Origin: Gammaproteobacteria bacterium
GTDB taxonomy: Bacteria > Pseudomonadota > Gammaproteobacteria > Pseudomonadales > Azotimanducaceae
Length of the DNA: 64,000 nt
Direction: 5' to 3'
Assembly: GCA_028821405.1 (NCBI GenBank)
Contig: JAPPGK010000056.1
Span: 1 to 64,000 of the forward strand
Shown here in pieces: positions 50,287-60,785 of this stretch. A program made the position numbers and the translations under genes. Position 1 is the first letter of the stretch, and every line of letters begins with the position of its first letter. Below the pieces are notes generated by a model, which worked only from the letters and a program-made list of their open reading frames with translations, did not search any database and was not told the DNA's origin.

Positions 50287-53200
50287 ATGACACCTAGATT
50301 CAAACGCATCTCGATGGGCGCCTGCATTGCCGTATTGGCAACGCATTTCAGCCTTGCCGTGTCGGCTGCCGAACGACGTACGGAATACTCCACCGTTGAC
50401 TTGATCGCCGAGACGGCGAGCCTCCCGGCGGACGGCGGTGCCGTCACTCTCGGCATCTACCTGAAACCGGACCCCAAGTGGCACGCGTACTGGATCAACC
50501 CGGGCGATGCGGGCAAGGAGGTGTCGATCCGCTGGACGCTGCCCGAGGGTTTCGAAGCGGGCGAGCTTTCCTACCCCGCACCCCACGTCATTCCTTTCGA
50601 CATCTTCAACACGTACGGTTTCGACGAAGCCATCCTCCTGCTCGCGGGTGTCAACGTACCGGCGCTCGAAGCTGCCGACGACATCGAGTTGAAGGGCCGC
50701 GCCAGTTGGGTCGTCTGCGACGACGAGCTTTGCGTTCCCGAGCGGGCCGAGCTGTCCATCACCCTGCCCGTGGGCGACGGGGGCACCGATCCGGACAATG
50801 CGCCGCGTTTCGAGGCGGCGCGAGCGAAGCAGCCGCAGCCCGTCGACTGGCCGGCACGGTTCGAGGTGGTCGATGGCAACGTCAACGTCGGTGTCGCCCT
50901 GCCCCATGCCGCGATGGACCCGTACCTGTTCGTCGCCACCAAGCGGCTTGTTCGCTACGACGACCAATCGAGTGCCGAGACGCCATTCGGGCTGCAATTC
51001 TCCACAGCGGCCGGGACCAAGGCGGATCGGATCGAGGAGACGAAGGCCGTCCTCCGCTATCGGGACGCCGACGGTGCGGAACAAAGCGTGCTGCTCGACG
51101 TCACCAAGTCGGACGGTGCCCTTGCGGACGCAATGGCAGCCGCCGGGCCGGTCGCGTCAGGCGGCATGGGAGGCGTCGGCGGAATCGGATCCACCGGCAT
51201 GGGACTCGTCACGGCGATCTTCTTCGGCCTGCTCGGCGGGATCATTCTGAACCTGATGCCGTGCGTGTTTCCCATCCTCAGCATGAAGGCTCTGGGCCTC
51301 GTGGAGCTGTCGGGTGCCGATCGCCAGACCGCGCGGTCGAGCGGCATCTTCTACACCGTTGGCATCCTCGTCGCCTTCGCGGCCATCGCGATCGCATTAA
51401 TTGTCCTTCGGGAAGCCGGCAGTGCGGCGGGATGGGGTTTCCAGATGCAATCGCCGCTCGTCAACCTCTCCTTGGGCTTGCTGATGGTCGCCATCGCGTT
51501 GAACCTCTCGGGGATCTACGAGTTCGGCCTGCGCTTCATGGGCGCGGGCCAGTCGCTGACCGCGGACGACTCCAAGGGCGAGCGCAGGAAGGCGTTCTTC
51601 ACGGGCTTGTTGGCCGTGGTCGTCGCCACGCCTTGCACGGCGCCTTTCATGGCGGGCGCGCTCGGCTACGCATTGGCGCAGCCGGCCGTGGTCGCCATGG
51701 CGGTGTTCCTCGCACTTGGGCTTGGTCTGGCGCTGCCCTACCTGCTGTTGTCGTATGCGCCCGGACTCGGGCGGTGGTTGCCGAAGCCCGGGCCGTGGAT
51801 GGCGAAGCTGCGCGGGATCCTCGCGTTCCCGATGCTGCTGACCGCGCTGTGGTTGTTCTGGATCGTCGGCCGGCAGCTTGGCGCATCGTCCATGGCCGTT
51901 GCGTTGCTCGCGGGCTTGTTGCTCGCCTTCGCGTTATGGGCCTACGGACAGGCGGCAGCCGCCAAGTTCCGCATGGCATGGCATGGAACGGCCATCGCCG
52001 GGCTCATCGCGTGCGTCGTCGCCAGCGTCAACGTGGAGGACTACCGCGATGAACCGCAAATTGCCGGCGACGCCTCCGCCGGGACCCTCGGCAAGCTGGA
52101 CCTCGAACACTTCAGTCCCGATCGGGTTCTGGGCTATATCGACGAAGGGCAACCCGTATTCGTCTATTTCACCGCCGATTGGTGCTTGAGCTGCAAGGCC
52201 AACGAGCGGGCCGCGCTGGCGACGGACGCGGTCGGCGACGCGATGAACGAACGCGGCATCAAGGTCGTCGAAGCCGATTGGACCTCGGAAGACCCGACCA
52301 TCACCGAATGGCTCGAGAAGTACGACCGGGTCGGGGTTCCTCTCTACCTCTACTTCCCGAAGGGCTCGACAGCCGAGACCGCTGCCGTGCTTCCCCAGCT
52401 TCTCCTGCCGCAGATCGTCATCGATGCCATCGACGCAGCCGACAACGCGGCAACGGTGGCACTGGCCGACTACGGGCCGGTGCAGACCTACCTCGACCTC
52501 GACGAGGTGTGGCACGAAATCGAGGACGAGATCCGTGCATCGGATGCCTCCAAAGCGGAGAAGGACCGCCGCCGGGAGGAGGAGCGCGGCCCCCATCCGG
52601 ACATCGAACCGGCAACGGCGGCCGCGCGGGCCATCGTCGCGCAGGACGGCGAACACGAGCGGACGGTGGATGCGGCCGTTTTCCTGGTTGAACACACCGC
52701 CAACGCCGACGACATGGAGGTCGGCGCCCTTGCGCTCATGCGCCATGCCCCGGTGCACGAGGACTGGCCGCTCCTGTTGTGGAATCTCGACTTCCGTGCG
52801 GACCCCGGCGAGAAGGAGAGCATCGACGCGCTCTTCGACACGATCGCCAAGGAATCGTCCAACCCGGTGCATCGCGCGGCTGCAAGGTATTTCCAGGCGT
52901 CGCGCCACATGCGCCAGGTCAACGACATCAAGACGGGGCCGGAGGATCGCGAAAGGCACCGCGCCGCCGCGTTCGCCACGGCGAAGGGCTTGAGCAGCGG
53001 CATCGAGAACGAACCCTTCACGACCCGTCGCGACCGCGACCCCATCACCCTGGCCGAGGCGGAAGCGAACCTGCTGACGAGCTTCGGCTTCGCCGTGGGC
53101 GGCAAGCTGCCGGACGTAACGGCAGCGGGCCTCGACGGTGCCGAGGACGCGTTCTCGAGCTACGCCGACCAGGTCGTGCTGCTCGACTTCTGGGCAACCT

Positions 53201-53517
53201 GGTGCGGTCCCTGCGTTGCGTCGCTGCCCAAGCTGCGCGAGTTGGACGAGTCGCTGCCCGACGAAGGGTTCGAGATTCTCTCCATCAGCGTGGACGAGAG
53301 AGTCGACACGGTCACCGAATTCCAGGTCGACGAGCCGATGCCGTGGGCGAACTGGCACATCGGGCCGAAGAGCGACATCCTGAAGACGTGGGTGGTCCGG
53401 GGCTATCCGACGTACCTTCTGGTTGACGCCGACGGCACGGTCCTCGCCCGGACGCACGATTTGAACGACGACCTGACGGCGCTCATCGAACGCACCGTCA
53501 ACGGTATGGCCAGCTAG
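50287..53517 (+). CDS. DsbD-type thiol-disulfide transporter fused to a TlpA-like thioredoxin
   Basis: A 1076-residue protein, nearly twice the usual DsbD (about 565-750). Order: signal peptide (about 1-27), N-terminal periplasmic beta domain with the ScsB/DsbD-alpha pair CDDELC (about 142), eight-helix DsbD membrane domain (from about 300, LNLMPCVFPILSMKALGL and TPCTAPFMAGALGYA carry the two cysteines). Then a first thioredoxin domain with DWCLSCKANE (about 634), a helical linker of roughly 200 residues, and a second, TlpA/ResA-like thioredoxin with TWCGPCVASLPKLRE (about 970). The protein would move electrons from cytosolic thioredoxin to periplasmic targets. The extra C-terminal thioredoxin may be a built-in acceptor. 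Confidence 0.85.
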   Translation: MTPRFKRISMGACIAVLATHFSLAVSAAERRTEYSTVDLIAETASLPADGGAVTLGIYLKPDPKWHAYWINPGDAGKEVSIRWTLPEGFEAGELSYPAPHVIPFDIFNTYGFDEAILLLAGVNVPALEAADDIELKGRASWVVCDDELCVPERAELSITLPVGDGGTDPDNAPRFEAARAKQPQPVDWPARFEVVDGNVNVGVALPHAAMDPYLFVATKRLVRYDDQSSAETPFGLQFSTAAGTKADRIEETKAVLRYRDADGAEQSVLLDVTKSDGALADAMAAAGPVASGGMGGVGGIGSTGMGLVTAIFFGLLGGIILNLMPCVFPILSMKALGLVELSGADRQTARSSGIFYTVGILVAFAAIAIALIVLREAGSAAGWGFQMQSPLVNLSLGLLMVAIALNLSGIYEFGLRFMGAGQSLTADDSKGERRKAFFTGLLAVVVATPCTAPFMAGALGYALAQPAVVAMAVFLALGLGLALPYLLLSYAPGLGRWLPKPGPWMAKLRGILAFPMLLTALWLFWIVGRQLGASSMAVALLAGLLLAFALWAYGQAAAAKFRMAWHGTAIAGLIACVVASVNVEDYRDEPQIAGDASAGTLGKLDLEHFSPDRVLGYIDEGQPVFVYFTADWCLSCKANERAALATDAVGDAMNERGIKVVEADWTSEDPTITEWLEKYDRVGVPLYLYFPKGSTAETAAVLPQLLLPQIVIDAIDAADNAATVALADYGPVQTYLDLDEVWHEIEDEIRASDASKAEKDRRREEERGPHPDIEPATAAARAIVAQDGEHERTVDAAVFLVEHTANADDMEVGALALMRHAPVHEDWPLLLWNLDFRADPGEKESIDALFDTIAKESSNPVHRAAARYFQASRHMRQVNDIKTGPEDRERHRAAAFATAKGLSSGIENEPFTTRRDRDPITLAEAEANLLTSFGFAVGGKLPDVTAAGLDGAEDAFSSYADQVVLLDFWATWCGPCVASLPKLRELDESLPDEGFEILSISVDERVDTVTEFQVDEPMPWANWHIGPKSDILKTWVVRGYPTYLLVDADGTVLARTHDLNDDLTALIERTVNGMAS

Positions 53518-53742
53518 CGGTACCGTGGCCGTTGCCGGTGTCGTGGGCGAGCCGCGCATAATGCACGCGTTCGGGTTCAAGGTCGTGGAATCGGCGTCAA
53601 AGGGCGTCGCGATGGCTCCGCTCCGCGACCGGGACAACGCCGCCAAGTACCGGAGCCTCGGCAGGAGCGTTCACCGGGTCGCGGTAGAGTTCAGCCGCAA
53701 GACACGCAACCTTGACGGCTTCGAGGTGGCTTCCGGGCAACC

Positions 53743-54789
53743 ATGACCAGCTACTTCATTCGCCGTTTTCTGCTTATCATCCCGACGTTCATCGGGGTCA
53801 CCATCCTGGTGTTCACGCTCACCCGACTCGTGCCGGGGGGGCCCATCGAGCGGATGCTCAGCGAAGCCGCGCTGGCAAGCGCGGGCGAGACCAGCACCGT
53901 CTCGGACTACGACGGCCGCGGCGGCAGCATGCTGTCGGACGAGCAACTCGCGGACCTGGAGGCCTACTACGGATTCGACAAGCCCGTGGTCGTCGGGTAT
54001 TTCGAATGGCTCGGCAAGGTGCTCGTTCTCGATCTCGGCCGCTCCACGCGCTACAACGACCCCGTCTGGGAGACCATCCGGGATCGGTTGCCGGTATCGA
54101 TCTTCTACGGCGTTTGCACGCTGATCATCACCTACGGGGTGTGCATACCCCTCGGCATCTACAAGGCGATACGCCACAAGTCGGTCTTCGACAACCTAAC
54201 CTCCGCCGTCGTCTTCGCGGGCTACGCCATACCGAACTATGTCGTGGCGATCTTCCTGCTGACGGCATTCGCGGCCAACCTCGAATGGTTTCCCTTGGGC
54301 GGCTTCGTGAGCGACGACTTCGCCGACTTCACGCTCATGGAGAAGATTGCGGACCTGTTCAACCACGCAGCGCTGCCCCTGATCGCCTATGTCGCGGGAT
54401 CCTTCGCCTTTACCACGATGCTCATGAAGAACTCGCTGATGGACAACCTCGCCGCCGAATACGTGCGTACCGCGGTCGCCAAGGGGCTGGATTTCAGGCG
54501 TGCGATCTTCGGACACGCGTTCCGCAACAGCCTCATACCCATTGCGACCTCGTTCGGGAACAACATTTCGCTGATCATCACCGGTTCCTTCCTGATCGAG
54601 AAGATCTTCAACATCGACGGCTTCGGGTTGCTCGGCTTCGAGTCCCTCGTCGAGCGCGACTATCCGGTGGTGATGGGCATTCTCGTGATCTCCGCCCTGC
54701 TGTTTCTGATCGGCAACATCCTCTCCGACATCTGCGTCGCGATCGTAGACCCGCGGGTGAAGTTCGGCAGCGGGGAGTCCGGTCAATGA
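53743..54789 (+). CDS. Peptide ABC importer, permease 1 (YejB-like)
   Basis: A 348-residue permease of the oligopeptide importer family with six spans. It has the N-terminal FLLIIPTFIGVTILVFTLTRLVPGGP opening and the coupling loop AEYVRTAVAKGLDFRRAIFGHAFRNSLIPIATS. The insert between the first two helices is long, as in YejB. First gene of a five-gene importer operon. Confidence 0.9.
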   Translation: MTSYFIRRFLLIIPTFIGVTILVFTLTRLVPGGPIERMLSEAALASAGETSTVSDYDGRGGSMLSDEQLADLEAYYGFDKPVVVGYFEWLGKVLVLDLGRSTRYNDPVWETIRDRLPVSIFYGVCTLIITYGVCIPLGIYKAIRHKSVFDNLTSAVVFAGYAIPNYVVAIFLLTAFAANLEWFPLGGFVSDDFADFTLMEKIADLFNHAALPLIAYVAGSFAFTTMLMKNSLMDNLAAEYVRTAVAKGLDFRRAIFGHAFRNSLIPIATSFGNNISLIITGSFLIEKIFNIDGFGLLGFESLVERDYPVVMGILVISALLFLIGNILSDICVAIVDPRVKFGSGESGQ

Positions 54790-55862
54790 ACGTCCTCGCC
54801 AGTCGTCTCAAGGGAAAGTTCACGCTCGACCCGCTCACCGTCAAGCAGTTCAAGCGGTTCCGGTCCATCAAGCGGGGCTTCTACTCGGCCGTCGTCCTCG
54901 GGGTCATGATCGTGATGTCCTTCGGTGCCGAACTGCTCGTGAACAGCCGTGCCCTCGTCGTCTCCTACCAGGGCGAGCTTTTCTTCCCCACCTACGGCGA
55001 CATCATTCCGGGCCGTACGTTCGGCCTCGACTACGACTACGAGACGGACTACCGGGACCTCGACGGCCTCTTGCAGGAACGCGGTGGCGACGACTGGGTC
55101 CTGATGCCAGTTGTCCCCTACGACGCGCTGGAGAACGATTTGCAGCCCGGCGTGTATCCACCCTACGCGCCATCCCTAGCGAGCGGCCACTACCTCGGCA
55201 CCGACTCGACCGGCCGCGACGTGCTCGCGCGGTTGATCTACGGGTTCCGCATCGCGTTCGCGTTTTCGTTCCTGCTACTGCTTTGCAACTACCTGATCGG
55301 AATCGCCGTGGGCTGCGCCATGGGATTCTGGGGCGGCTTGTTCGACCTGATCTTCCAGCGCGTGATCGAGATCTGGAACCTGGTGCCGACCCTCTACGTC
55401 ATCATGATCGTCGCGAGCATCGTAGTACCGACCTTCTGGACCCTGGCCGCAGTCATGGTGCTGTTGGGCTGGACCGCGATGACCTGGAACATGCGCACGT
55501 CCACCTACAAGGAGAAGTCCCGGGAGTACGTGCTGGCGGCACGCGCACTCGGCGCGTCGAACCCGCGCATGATCGGCAGTCACGTCATTCCGAACACGAT
55601 CTCGGTGATCGTGACCTTCATTCCGTTCTCCATCGCCGGCGGCATCACCCTGTTGACGGCGCTCGACTACTTAGGCTTCGGCCTGCCGCCGCCGACGCCG
55701 AGTTGGGGCGAACTCCTGTCCCAAGGAACGAGCCACCTCGGATCCCCGTGGATCGTGTATTCCGTGGTCATTGCCATCGGCCTGGTGCTGGTGATGGTGA
55801 ACTACATCGGCGAAGCGATCCGGGAAGCGTTCGATCCCAAGAAGTTCACGTACTACGAATAG
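54786..55862 (+). CDS. Peptide ABC importer, permease 2 (YejE-like)
   Basis: A 358-residue permease with an N-terminal soluble insert and a coupling loop KSREYVLAARALGASNPRMIGSHVIPNT. The segment LGTDSTGRDVLARLIYGFRIAF is diagnostic of the DppC/YejE family. It overlaps the previous gene by four bases (ATGA), and together they form the membrane channel. Confidence 0.9.
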   Translation: MNVLASRLKGKFTLDPLTVKQFKRFRSIKRGFYSAVVLGVMIVMSFGAELLVNSRALVVSYQGELFFPTYGDIIPGRTFGLDYDYETDYRDLDGLLQERGGDDWVLMPVVPYDALENDLQPGVYPPYAPSLASGHYLGTDSTGRDVLARLIYGFRIAFAFSFLLLLCNYLIGIAVGCAMGFWGGLFDLIFQRVIEIWNLVPTLYVIMIVASIVVPTFWTLAAVMVLLGWTAMTWNMRTSTYKEKSREYVLAARALGASNPRMIGSHVIPNTISVIVTFIPFSIAGGITLLTALDYLGFGLPPPTPSWGELLSQGTSHLGSPWIVYSVVIAIGLVLVMVNYIGEAIREAFDPKKFTYYE

Positions 55863-55881
55863 GAGCGATAGGGGGGAGACC

Positions 55882-57855
55882 ATGGCGTTACGGCGAGAAC
55901 GACAGTGCACGAGCGACCGCAAGGGTCGCCCCTATGCGGTCTTGAGGGCCGGGAGCGTCGTCGGCGCGCTACTCGTCGCAGGTTGCGGGACCGAAACACC
56001 GTCGGTGTTCCAGGCGCCCGTCGAAACCGAGCAGGTACCCACGCGAACGGGCGTCGTGCTGCCGCCCATCGAGGTGCAGGAGGGCGACGGTTTGCCCGAG
56101 GCCCTGCCCGACGATCTCGTCTGGATCACCAACGAAGAAGACCCGCTATACGCCTCGCCGCAAGCCAAGCGCGGCGGCACGCTGCGGACCACCATCCTGA
56201 GCTTCCCGCTCACCCTTCGCCGAGTCGGGCCGGATTCCAATGGATCGTTCGCGGGCTATATCCGCCCCAACCAGTTCGGCCCGATCGCGCTCCACCCCCA
56301 AACACGGCGACCGATTCCCGCGCTTGCGACGCACTGGGCCTTCGGTGCCGACGGACGCAGCATCTACTACAGGCTGAACCCCGAGGCCCGCTGGTCCGAC
56401 GGCGTGCCGGTCACCGCGGACGACTTCGTCTACGCCGTGCAGTTCATGCGTTCGGAGGAGATCGTCGCGCCCTGGTACAACAACTACTACACCGAGCGCA
56501 TCCGGGACGTGAAGCGCTACGACGACCTCACCTACGCCATCCAGGGCGCGAGTCCCATGCCAGGCGGCGAGATGCACGCCACGTACTCATTCGGTCCCCA
56601 GCCTAGGCACTTCCACGTCCTGACCGACAACTGGGTCGCCGAGTTCAACTGGGAGATCGAGCCCAACACGGGTCCCTACGAGATCAGCGAGGTCCGCAAG
56701 GGCAAGTACATCGTGATGGAGCGCAAGGACGACTGGTGGGGTGACGATCTCAAGTATTTCAAGCACCGGTTCAATCCCGACCGGATCCACGTCAAGGTGA
56801 TCCGGGACGCCAACGTCGCCTTTCAACACTTCCTGAAGGGCGAACTGGATACTTTCGGGTTGACCCTGCCGTCCTACTGGCACGACAAGGCCACCGGCGA
56901 GCCGTTCGACAAGGGCTATATCGCCAAGTACTGGTTCTACAGCGAGATCCCGGCGGCGTCCGGCATGTACCTCAACTCGGAAGATCCACTGCTCGCCGAT
57001 GAACACATACGCTTCGGACTGGCGCACTCGATGAACTTCGACCACGTCATCGAGACGGTGCTGCGGGGAGACTACGAACGCCTGTCGACCTTCCAGATCG
57101 GCTTCGGCGATTACGACAACCACGACATCAAACCGCGGGAGTGGGATCTCGACAAGGCCGACGCCTACTTCGCCGCCGCCGGCTTCGACACTCGCGGCGG
57201 TGACGGTATTCGCATAAGGGAGGACGGCCAACGGCTCTCCTTCAAGGTGACCTACGGATGGCCGGAACACACGGAACGCCTGGTCGTCCTGCAGGAAGAG
57301 GCCACGAAGGCCGGCGTGGAGCTTCAATTAGACCTGCTCGACAGCGCGGGTTCCTTCAAGAAGATGCGTGAGAAGAAACATCAGATCGCGTGGATGGGTT
57401 GGGCGGCCGGCGGATTGTCGCCCGGCTATTGGGAGCACTTCCACTCGGTGAATGCGGGCAAACCCCAGACCAACAACCTAACCAACCACGCCAATCCGGA
57501 GATGGACCCCCTGATCATGGCGTACCGGGTATCCGCGACCCTCGAGGAACGTGTGGCGCTGGCACGGCGCCTGGAGCAGATGGTTCACGACTCCGGCGTC
57601 GTCATTCCGACCTTCCGGGTACCCTATACCCGGGCCGGCGCGTGGCGCTGGGTCAAGTTGCCGGATTGGCTGGGAACCCGTACCGCCGCGTCGCTTGTCA
57701 GCCCCTTCGCAGACACCGGGGGGTTCTCCGGGGGCGGACTGTTCTGGATCGACGTCGACGAAAAACGGCGCATCCGCGAGGCCAAGGACGAGGGCCGGGC
57801 GTTCGAACCCGTCACCATCGTCAATACCGACTACCGCCGGAAACAGGCAGGCTGA
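55882..57855 (+). CDS. Peptide-binding lipoprotein of the importer, copy 1 (YejA-like)
   Basis: A 657-residue extracellular solute-binding protein of family 5. A lipobox (LLVAGC) near residue 35 predicts lipid anchoring in the inner membrane. It shows GGTLRTTILSFPLTLRRVGPDSNG, HWAFGADGRSIYYRLNPEARWSDGVPVTADDFVYAVQFM, and the YejA-type PGVEIEPNTGPYEI-like block. The YejA family binds peptides and microcin C-like compounds. Followed at once by a paralog. Confidence 0.85.
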   Translation: MALRRERQCTSDRKGRPYAVLRAGSVVGALLVAGCGTETPSVFQAPVETEQVPTRTGVVLPPIEVQEGDGLPEALPDDLVWITNEEDPLYASPQAKRGGTLRTTILSFPLTLRRVGPDSNGSFAGYIRPNQFGPIALHPQTRRPIPALATHWAFGADGRSIYYRLNPEARWSDGVPVTADDFVYAVQFMRSEEIVAPWYNNYYTERIRDVKRYDDLTYAIQGASPMPGGEMHATYSFGPQPRHFHVLTDNWVAEFNWEIEPNTGPYEISEVRKGKYIVMERKDDWWGDDLKYFKHRFNPDRIHVKVIRDANVAFQHFLKGELDTFGLTLPSYWHDKATGEPFDKGYIAKYWFYSEIPAASGMYLNSEDPLLADEHIRFGLAHSMNFDHVIETVLRGDYERLSTFQIGFGDYDNHDIKPREWDLDKADAYFAAAGFDTRGGDGIRIREDGQRLSFKVTYGWPEHTERLVVLQEEATKAGVELQLDLLDSAGSFKKMREKKHQIAWMGWAAGGLSPGYWEHFHSVNAGKPQTNNLTNHANPEMDPLIMAYRVSATLEERVALARRLEQMVHDSGVVIPTFRVPYTRAGAWRWVKLPDWLGTRTAASLVSPFADTGGFSGGGLFWIDVDEKRRIREAKDEGRAFEPVTIVNTDYRRKQAG

Positions 57856-57859
57856 GGCT

Positions 57860-59776
57860 GTGATTGCTACGAGGTTCGTCGCCTGGGGTCTCGCCCTCGT
57901 CATCGCCGGGTGCGGCGTCGAGTCCAACGTCTATGAGGAGCTCGGCCAACCCGCCGAGGCGCAAGTGGCCACCGGGGTGGAACTGCCGCCCATCGAGGTC
58001 CAAGAAGGCGACGGCTTGCCGGACGAGTTACCGCAGGGCCTAGTCTGGGAGACGAATGAAGAAGATCCTGTGTTCGCGTCCGCCGACGCCAAGCGGGGCG
58101 GCACGTTCCGGACCTTTATCGCCGGTTTTCCGCTCACCCTGCGTCGCGTAGGCCCCGACTCGAACGGATCCTTCGCGGGCTACCTGCGCCCCAACCATTT
58201 CGGTCCGGTCGCACTTCATCCCGACACGCGGCGCGCGATCCCCGCCCTCGCCACGCACTGGGCGTTCGGCGACGACGGACGCAGCATCTACTACAAACTG
58301 AATCCCGAGGCCCGCTGGTCGGACGGCATCCCGGTCACCGCCGACGATTTCGTGTTCGCCGTGCAATTCATGCGCTCGGCGGAGATCGTCGCGCCCTGGT
58401 ACAACGAGTACTACACAGAACGCATCCGGGACGTGAAGCGCTACGACGACCTGACCTACGGCGTGCAGGGGGCGAATCCCAAGCCCGGTGCCGAAATGCA
58501 CGCCACCTACGGGTTCGGGCCGGTGGCGCGGCATTTCCACGTGCTGACGGACGATTGGGTGGCCGAGGCCAATTGGGACATCGAACCGAACACCGGTCCA
58601 TACCAGGTCGGCGAAGTCCGCAAGGGCAAGTACATCGTCATGGAGCGCAAGGCCGACTGGTGGGGCGACGAGTCCAAGTACTTCAAGCACCGGTTCAACC
58701 CGGATCGCATCCGCACGCGGGTGATCCGGGACCCCAACGTGGCGTTCCAGCATTTCCTGAAGGGCGAGTTGGACACCTACGGGCTGGTCCTGCCGCAGTA
58801 TTGGCACGACAAGGCCACGGGCGAGGAGTTCGACAAGGGCTACATCAAGAAGTACTGGTTCTACAGCGAAATACCCGAGTCCGCCGGCATGTACCTGAAC
58901 ACGGCAGACCCCGTTCTCGCCGACGAGCGCGTCCGCTTCGGCCTCGCCCACGCCATGAACTTCGACCGCGTCATCGCCACGGTCCTGCGGGGCGACTACG
59001 AACGTCTGCCCACCGTGCAGGCAGGCTTCGGCGACTACGACAACCTCGACATCGAACCCCGGGAGTTCGACATCGACAAGGCCGGCGCGTACTTCGATGC
59101 CGCCGGTTTCGACACCCGAGGCGGCGACGGCATCCGGATCCGGGACGGCCAGCGGCTCACGCTCAAGATCACCTACGGCAATCCGCTGCACACCGAACGG
59201 CTGGTAGTGTTGCAGGAAGAAGCGAAAAAGTCCGGCGTGGAACTCGAACTGGACCTGCTCGACGGCCCCGGATCTTTCAAGAAGATGCGGGAAAAGAAAC
59301 ACCAGATCGCCTGGACGGGTTGGGCCGTCGGCGGACTGGCGCCGACGTTCTGGAGCTTCTTCCATTCCTCCGGCGCCAACGTGCCCCAGCGCAACAACTT
59401 CGCGAATTTCGCGAGCCGCGAAATGGACCGTTTGATCGACGCCTACCGCGCATCGGCAACCAAGGCCGAACGGGTAGAACTGACGCGCGCGATCGAACAG
59501 GTCGTCTACGACGCCGGCATCGTGATACCGACCTTCCGGGTTCCCTACACGCGCGCCGGCGCGTGGCGTTGGATCAAGCTACCCGAGGGCCTGGCGACCC
59601 GTACGTCCGGTTCCCTGTTCAGCCCGTTCGAGGGTTCCGGCGGCTTCTCGGGCGGTGGGTTGTTCTGGATCGACATCGAGGCGAAGCGGGAGACCCGGGA
59701 CGCCAAGAAACGGGGCCGCGCCTTCGAACCGGCCACCATCGTCAACACGGACTACCGCGTCCGTTCCGCAGGCTGA
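57860..59776 (+). CDS. Peptide-binding lipoprotein of the importer, copy 2 (YejA-like)
   Basis: A 638-residue paralog of the upstream binding protein, starting with GTG four bases after its stop. Lipobox LVIAGC near residue 18. It shares the same shape: GGTFRTFIAGFPLTLRRVGPDSNG, then HWAFGDDGRSIYYKLNPEARWSDGIPVTADDF. Both copies carry the ELPPIEVQEGDGLPDELP-like N-terminal spacer. The pair probably widens the range of peptides imported by one channel. Confidence 0.85.
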   Translation: MIATRFVAWGLALVIAGCGVESNVYEELGQPAEAQVATGVELPPIEVQEGDGLPDELPQGLVWETNEEDPVFASADAKRGGTFRTFIAGFPLTLRRVGPDSNGSFAGYLRPNHFGPVALHPDTRRAIPALATHWAFGDDGRSIYYKLNPEARWSDGIPVTADDFVFAVQFMRSAEIVAPWYNEYYTERIRDVKRYDDLTYGVQGANPKPGAEMHATYGFGPVARHFHVLTDDWVAEANWDIEPNTGPYQVGEVRKGKYIVMERKADWWGDESKYFKHRFNPDRIRTRVIRDPNVAFQHFLKGELDTYGLVLPQYWHDKATGEEFDKGYIKKYWFYSEIPESAGMYLNTADPVLADERVRFGLAHAMNFDRVIATVLRGDYERLPTVQAGFGDYDNLDIEPREFDIDKAGAYFDAAGFDTRGGDGIRIRDGQRLTLKITYGNPLHTERLVVLQEEAKKSGVELELDLLDGPGSFKKMREKKHQIAWTGWAVGGLAPTFWSFFHSSGANVPQRNNFANFASREMDRLIDAYRASATKAERVELTRAIEQVVYDAGIVIPTFRVPYTRAGAWRWIKLPEGLATRTSGSLFSPFEGSGGFSGGGLFWIDIEAKRETRDAKKRGRAFEPATIVNTDYRVRSAG

Positions 59777-59780
59777 CCCC

Positions 59781-60785
59781 ATGGCGCTCCTAGAAATCGA
59801 CCAGCTTTCCGTCGCCTTCGACACCGAGGGCGACACGGTGACCGTGGTCGACCGGGTCGGCTTCGACGTCGAGGCCGGCGAGACGCTCGGCATCGTCGGC
59901 GAGTCGGGTTGCGGCAAGAGCGTCACCGCGCTAACGATCATGGGCCTCCTCCCCAAGCCGTCTGGACGTGTCCAGGGTGGCGACATCCGATTCAGAGGCG
60001 AGAGCCTGCCCAACCTCCCGCCCGAGCGCATGCGGGACATCCGGGGCAACCGCATCGCGATGATCTTCCAGGAACCCATGACCGCGTTGAACCCGGTCCA
60101 CCGCATAGGGCGTCAACTCGCGGAGACCTACGCGCTGCACCAAGCCGACCTGCCGGACGAGGCGGTCTACCGCCGCACCCTCGGACTGCTCGAACAGGTG
60201 GGTATTCCCGCCCCCGAGCAGCGTCTGCGCGAATACCCGCACCAACTCTCCGGCGGGATGCGTCAGCGCGTGATGATCGCCATCGCATTGGCCAGCAAGC
60301 CGGACATACTGATCGCCGACGAGCCGACCACCGCCCTCGACGTGACCATCCAGGCGCAGATCCTCGAACTGCTGCGCGAGCTACAACGCGAAACCGGCAT
60401 GGCGATCATCTTCATCACCCACGACCTCGGCGTCATCGCCGAACTCTGTTCGCGCGTGGTGGTCATGTACGCCGGCCGAGTGGCCGAACAGGCGCCCATC
60501 GAGCAACTCTTCGCCCATCCCGTGCATCCCTACACGCGCGGCCTCCTGGCATCGATCCCCCGTCTCGAGGACGAACCCAAGACGATGCTGACCACGATCC
60601 CCGGTGTGGTTCCCAGCATCGAGGAGCTGCCGAGCGGCTGCCGCTTTGCCAACCGTTGTCCGTACGTCAAGGATCTCTGCAACCGGGATGCGCCGGAGCT
60701 CCTCGCGGCATCGCAGGGACACCAGGTTGCCTGCCACCGTTGGCGCGAAGTCGATGCCGTCGCCTTGGAGAAGTGGGGATCATGA
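59781..60785 (+). CDS. Peptide ABC importer, ATPase 1 (OppD-like)
   Basis: A 334-residue ABC ATPase with Walker A GESGCGKS (about 40), signature [15 protein letters not shown] (about 155), Walker [14 protein letters not shown] and a C-terminal oligopeptide-type domain with a cysteine cluster ([17 protein letters not shown]). The cluster fits the 4Fe-4S-like site known in OppD/DppD. ATP hydrolysis drives the permeases. Confidence 0.95.
   Translation: MALLEIDQLSVAFDTEGDTVTVVDRVGFDVEAGETLGIVGESGCGKSVTALTIMGLLPKPSGRVQGGDIRFRGESLPNLPPERMRDIRGNRIAMIFQEPMTALNPVHRIGRQLAETYALHQADLPDEAVYRRTLGLLEQVGIPAPEQRLREYPHQLSGGMRQRVMIAIALASKPDILIADEPTTALDVTIQAQILELLRELQRETGMAIIFITHDLGVIAELCSRVVVMYAGRVAEQAPIEQLFAHPVHPYTRGLLASIPRLEDEPKTMLTTIPGVVPSIEELPSGCRFANRCPYVKDLCNRDAPELLAASQGHQVACHRWREVDAVALEKWGS

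Noticed and set aside
53525..53742. Short frame between the DsbD-like gene and the importer
   Set aside because: It has arginine-rich, non-family-like sequence, no ribosome site, and overlaps the start of the importer gene in another frame.
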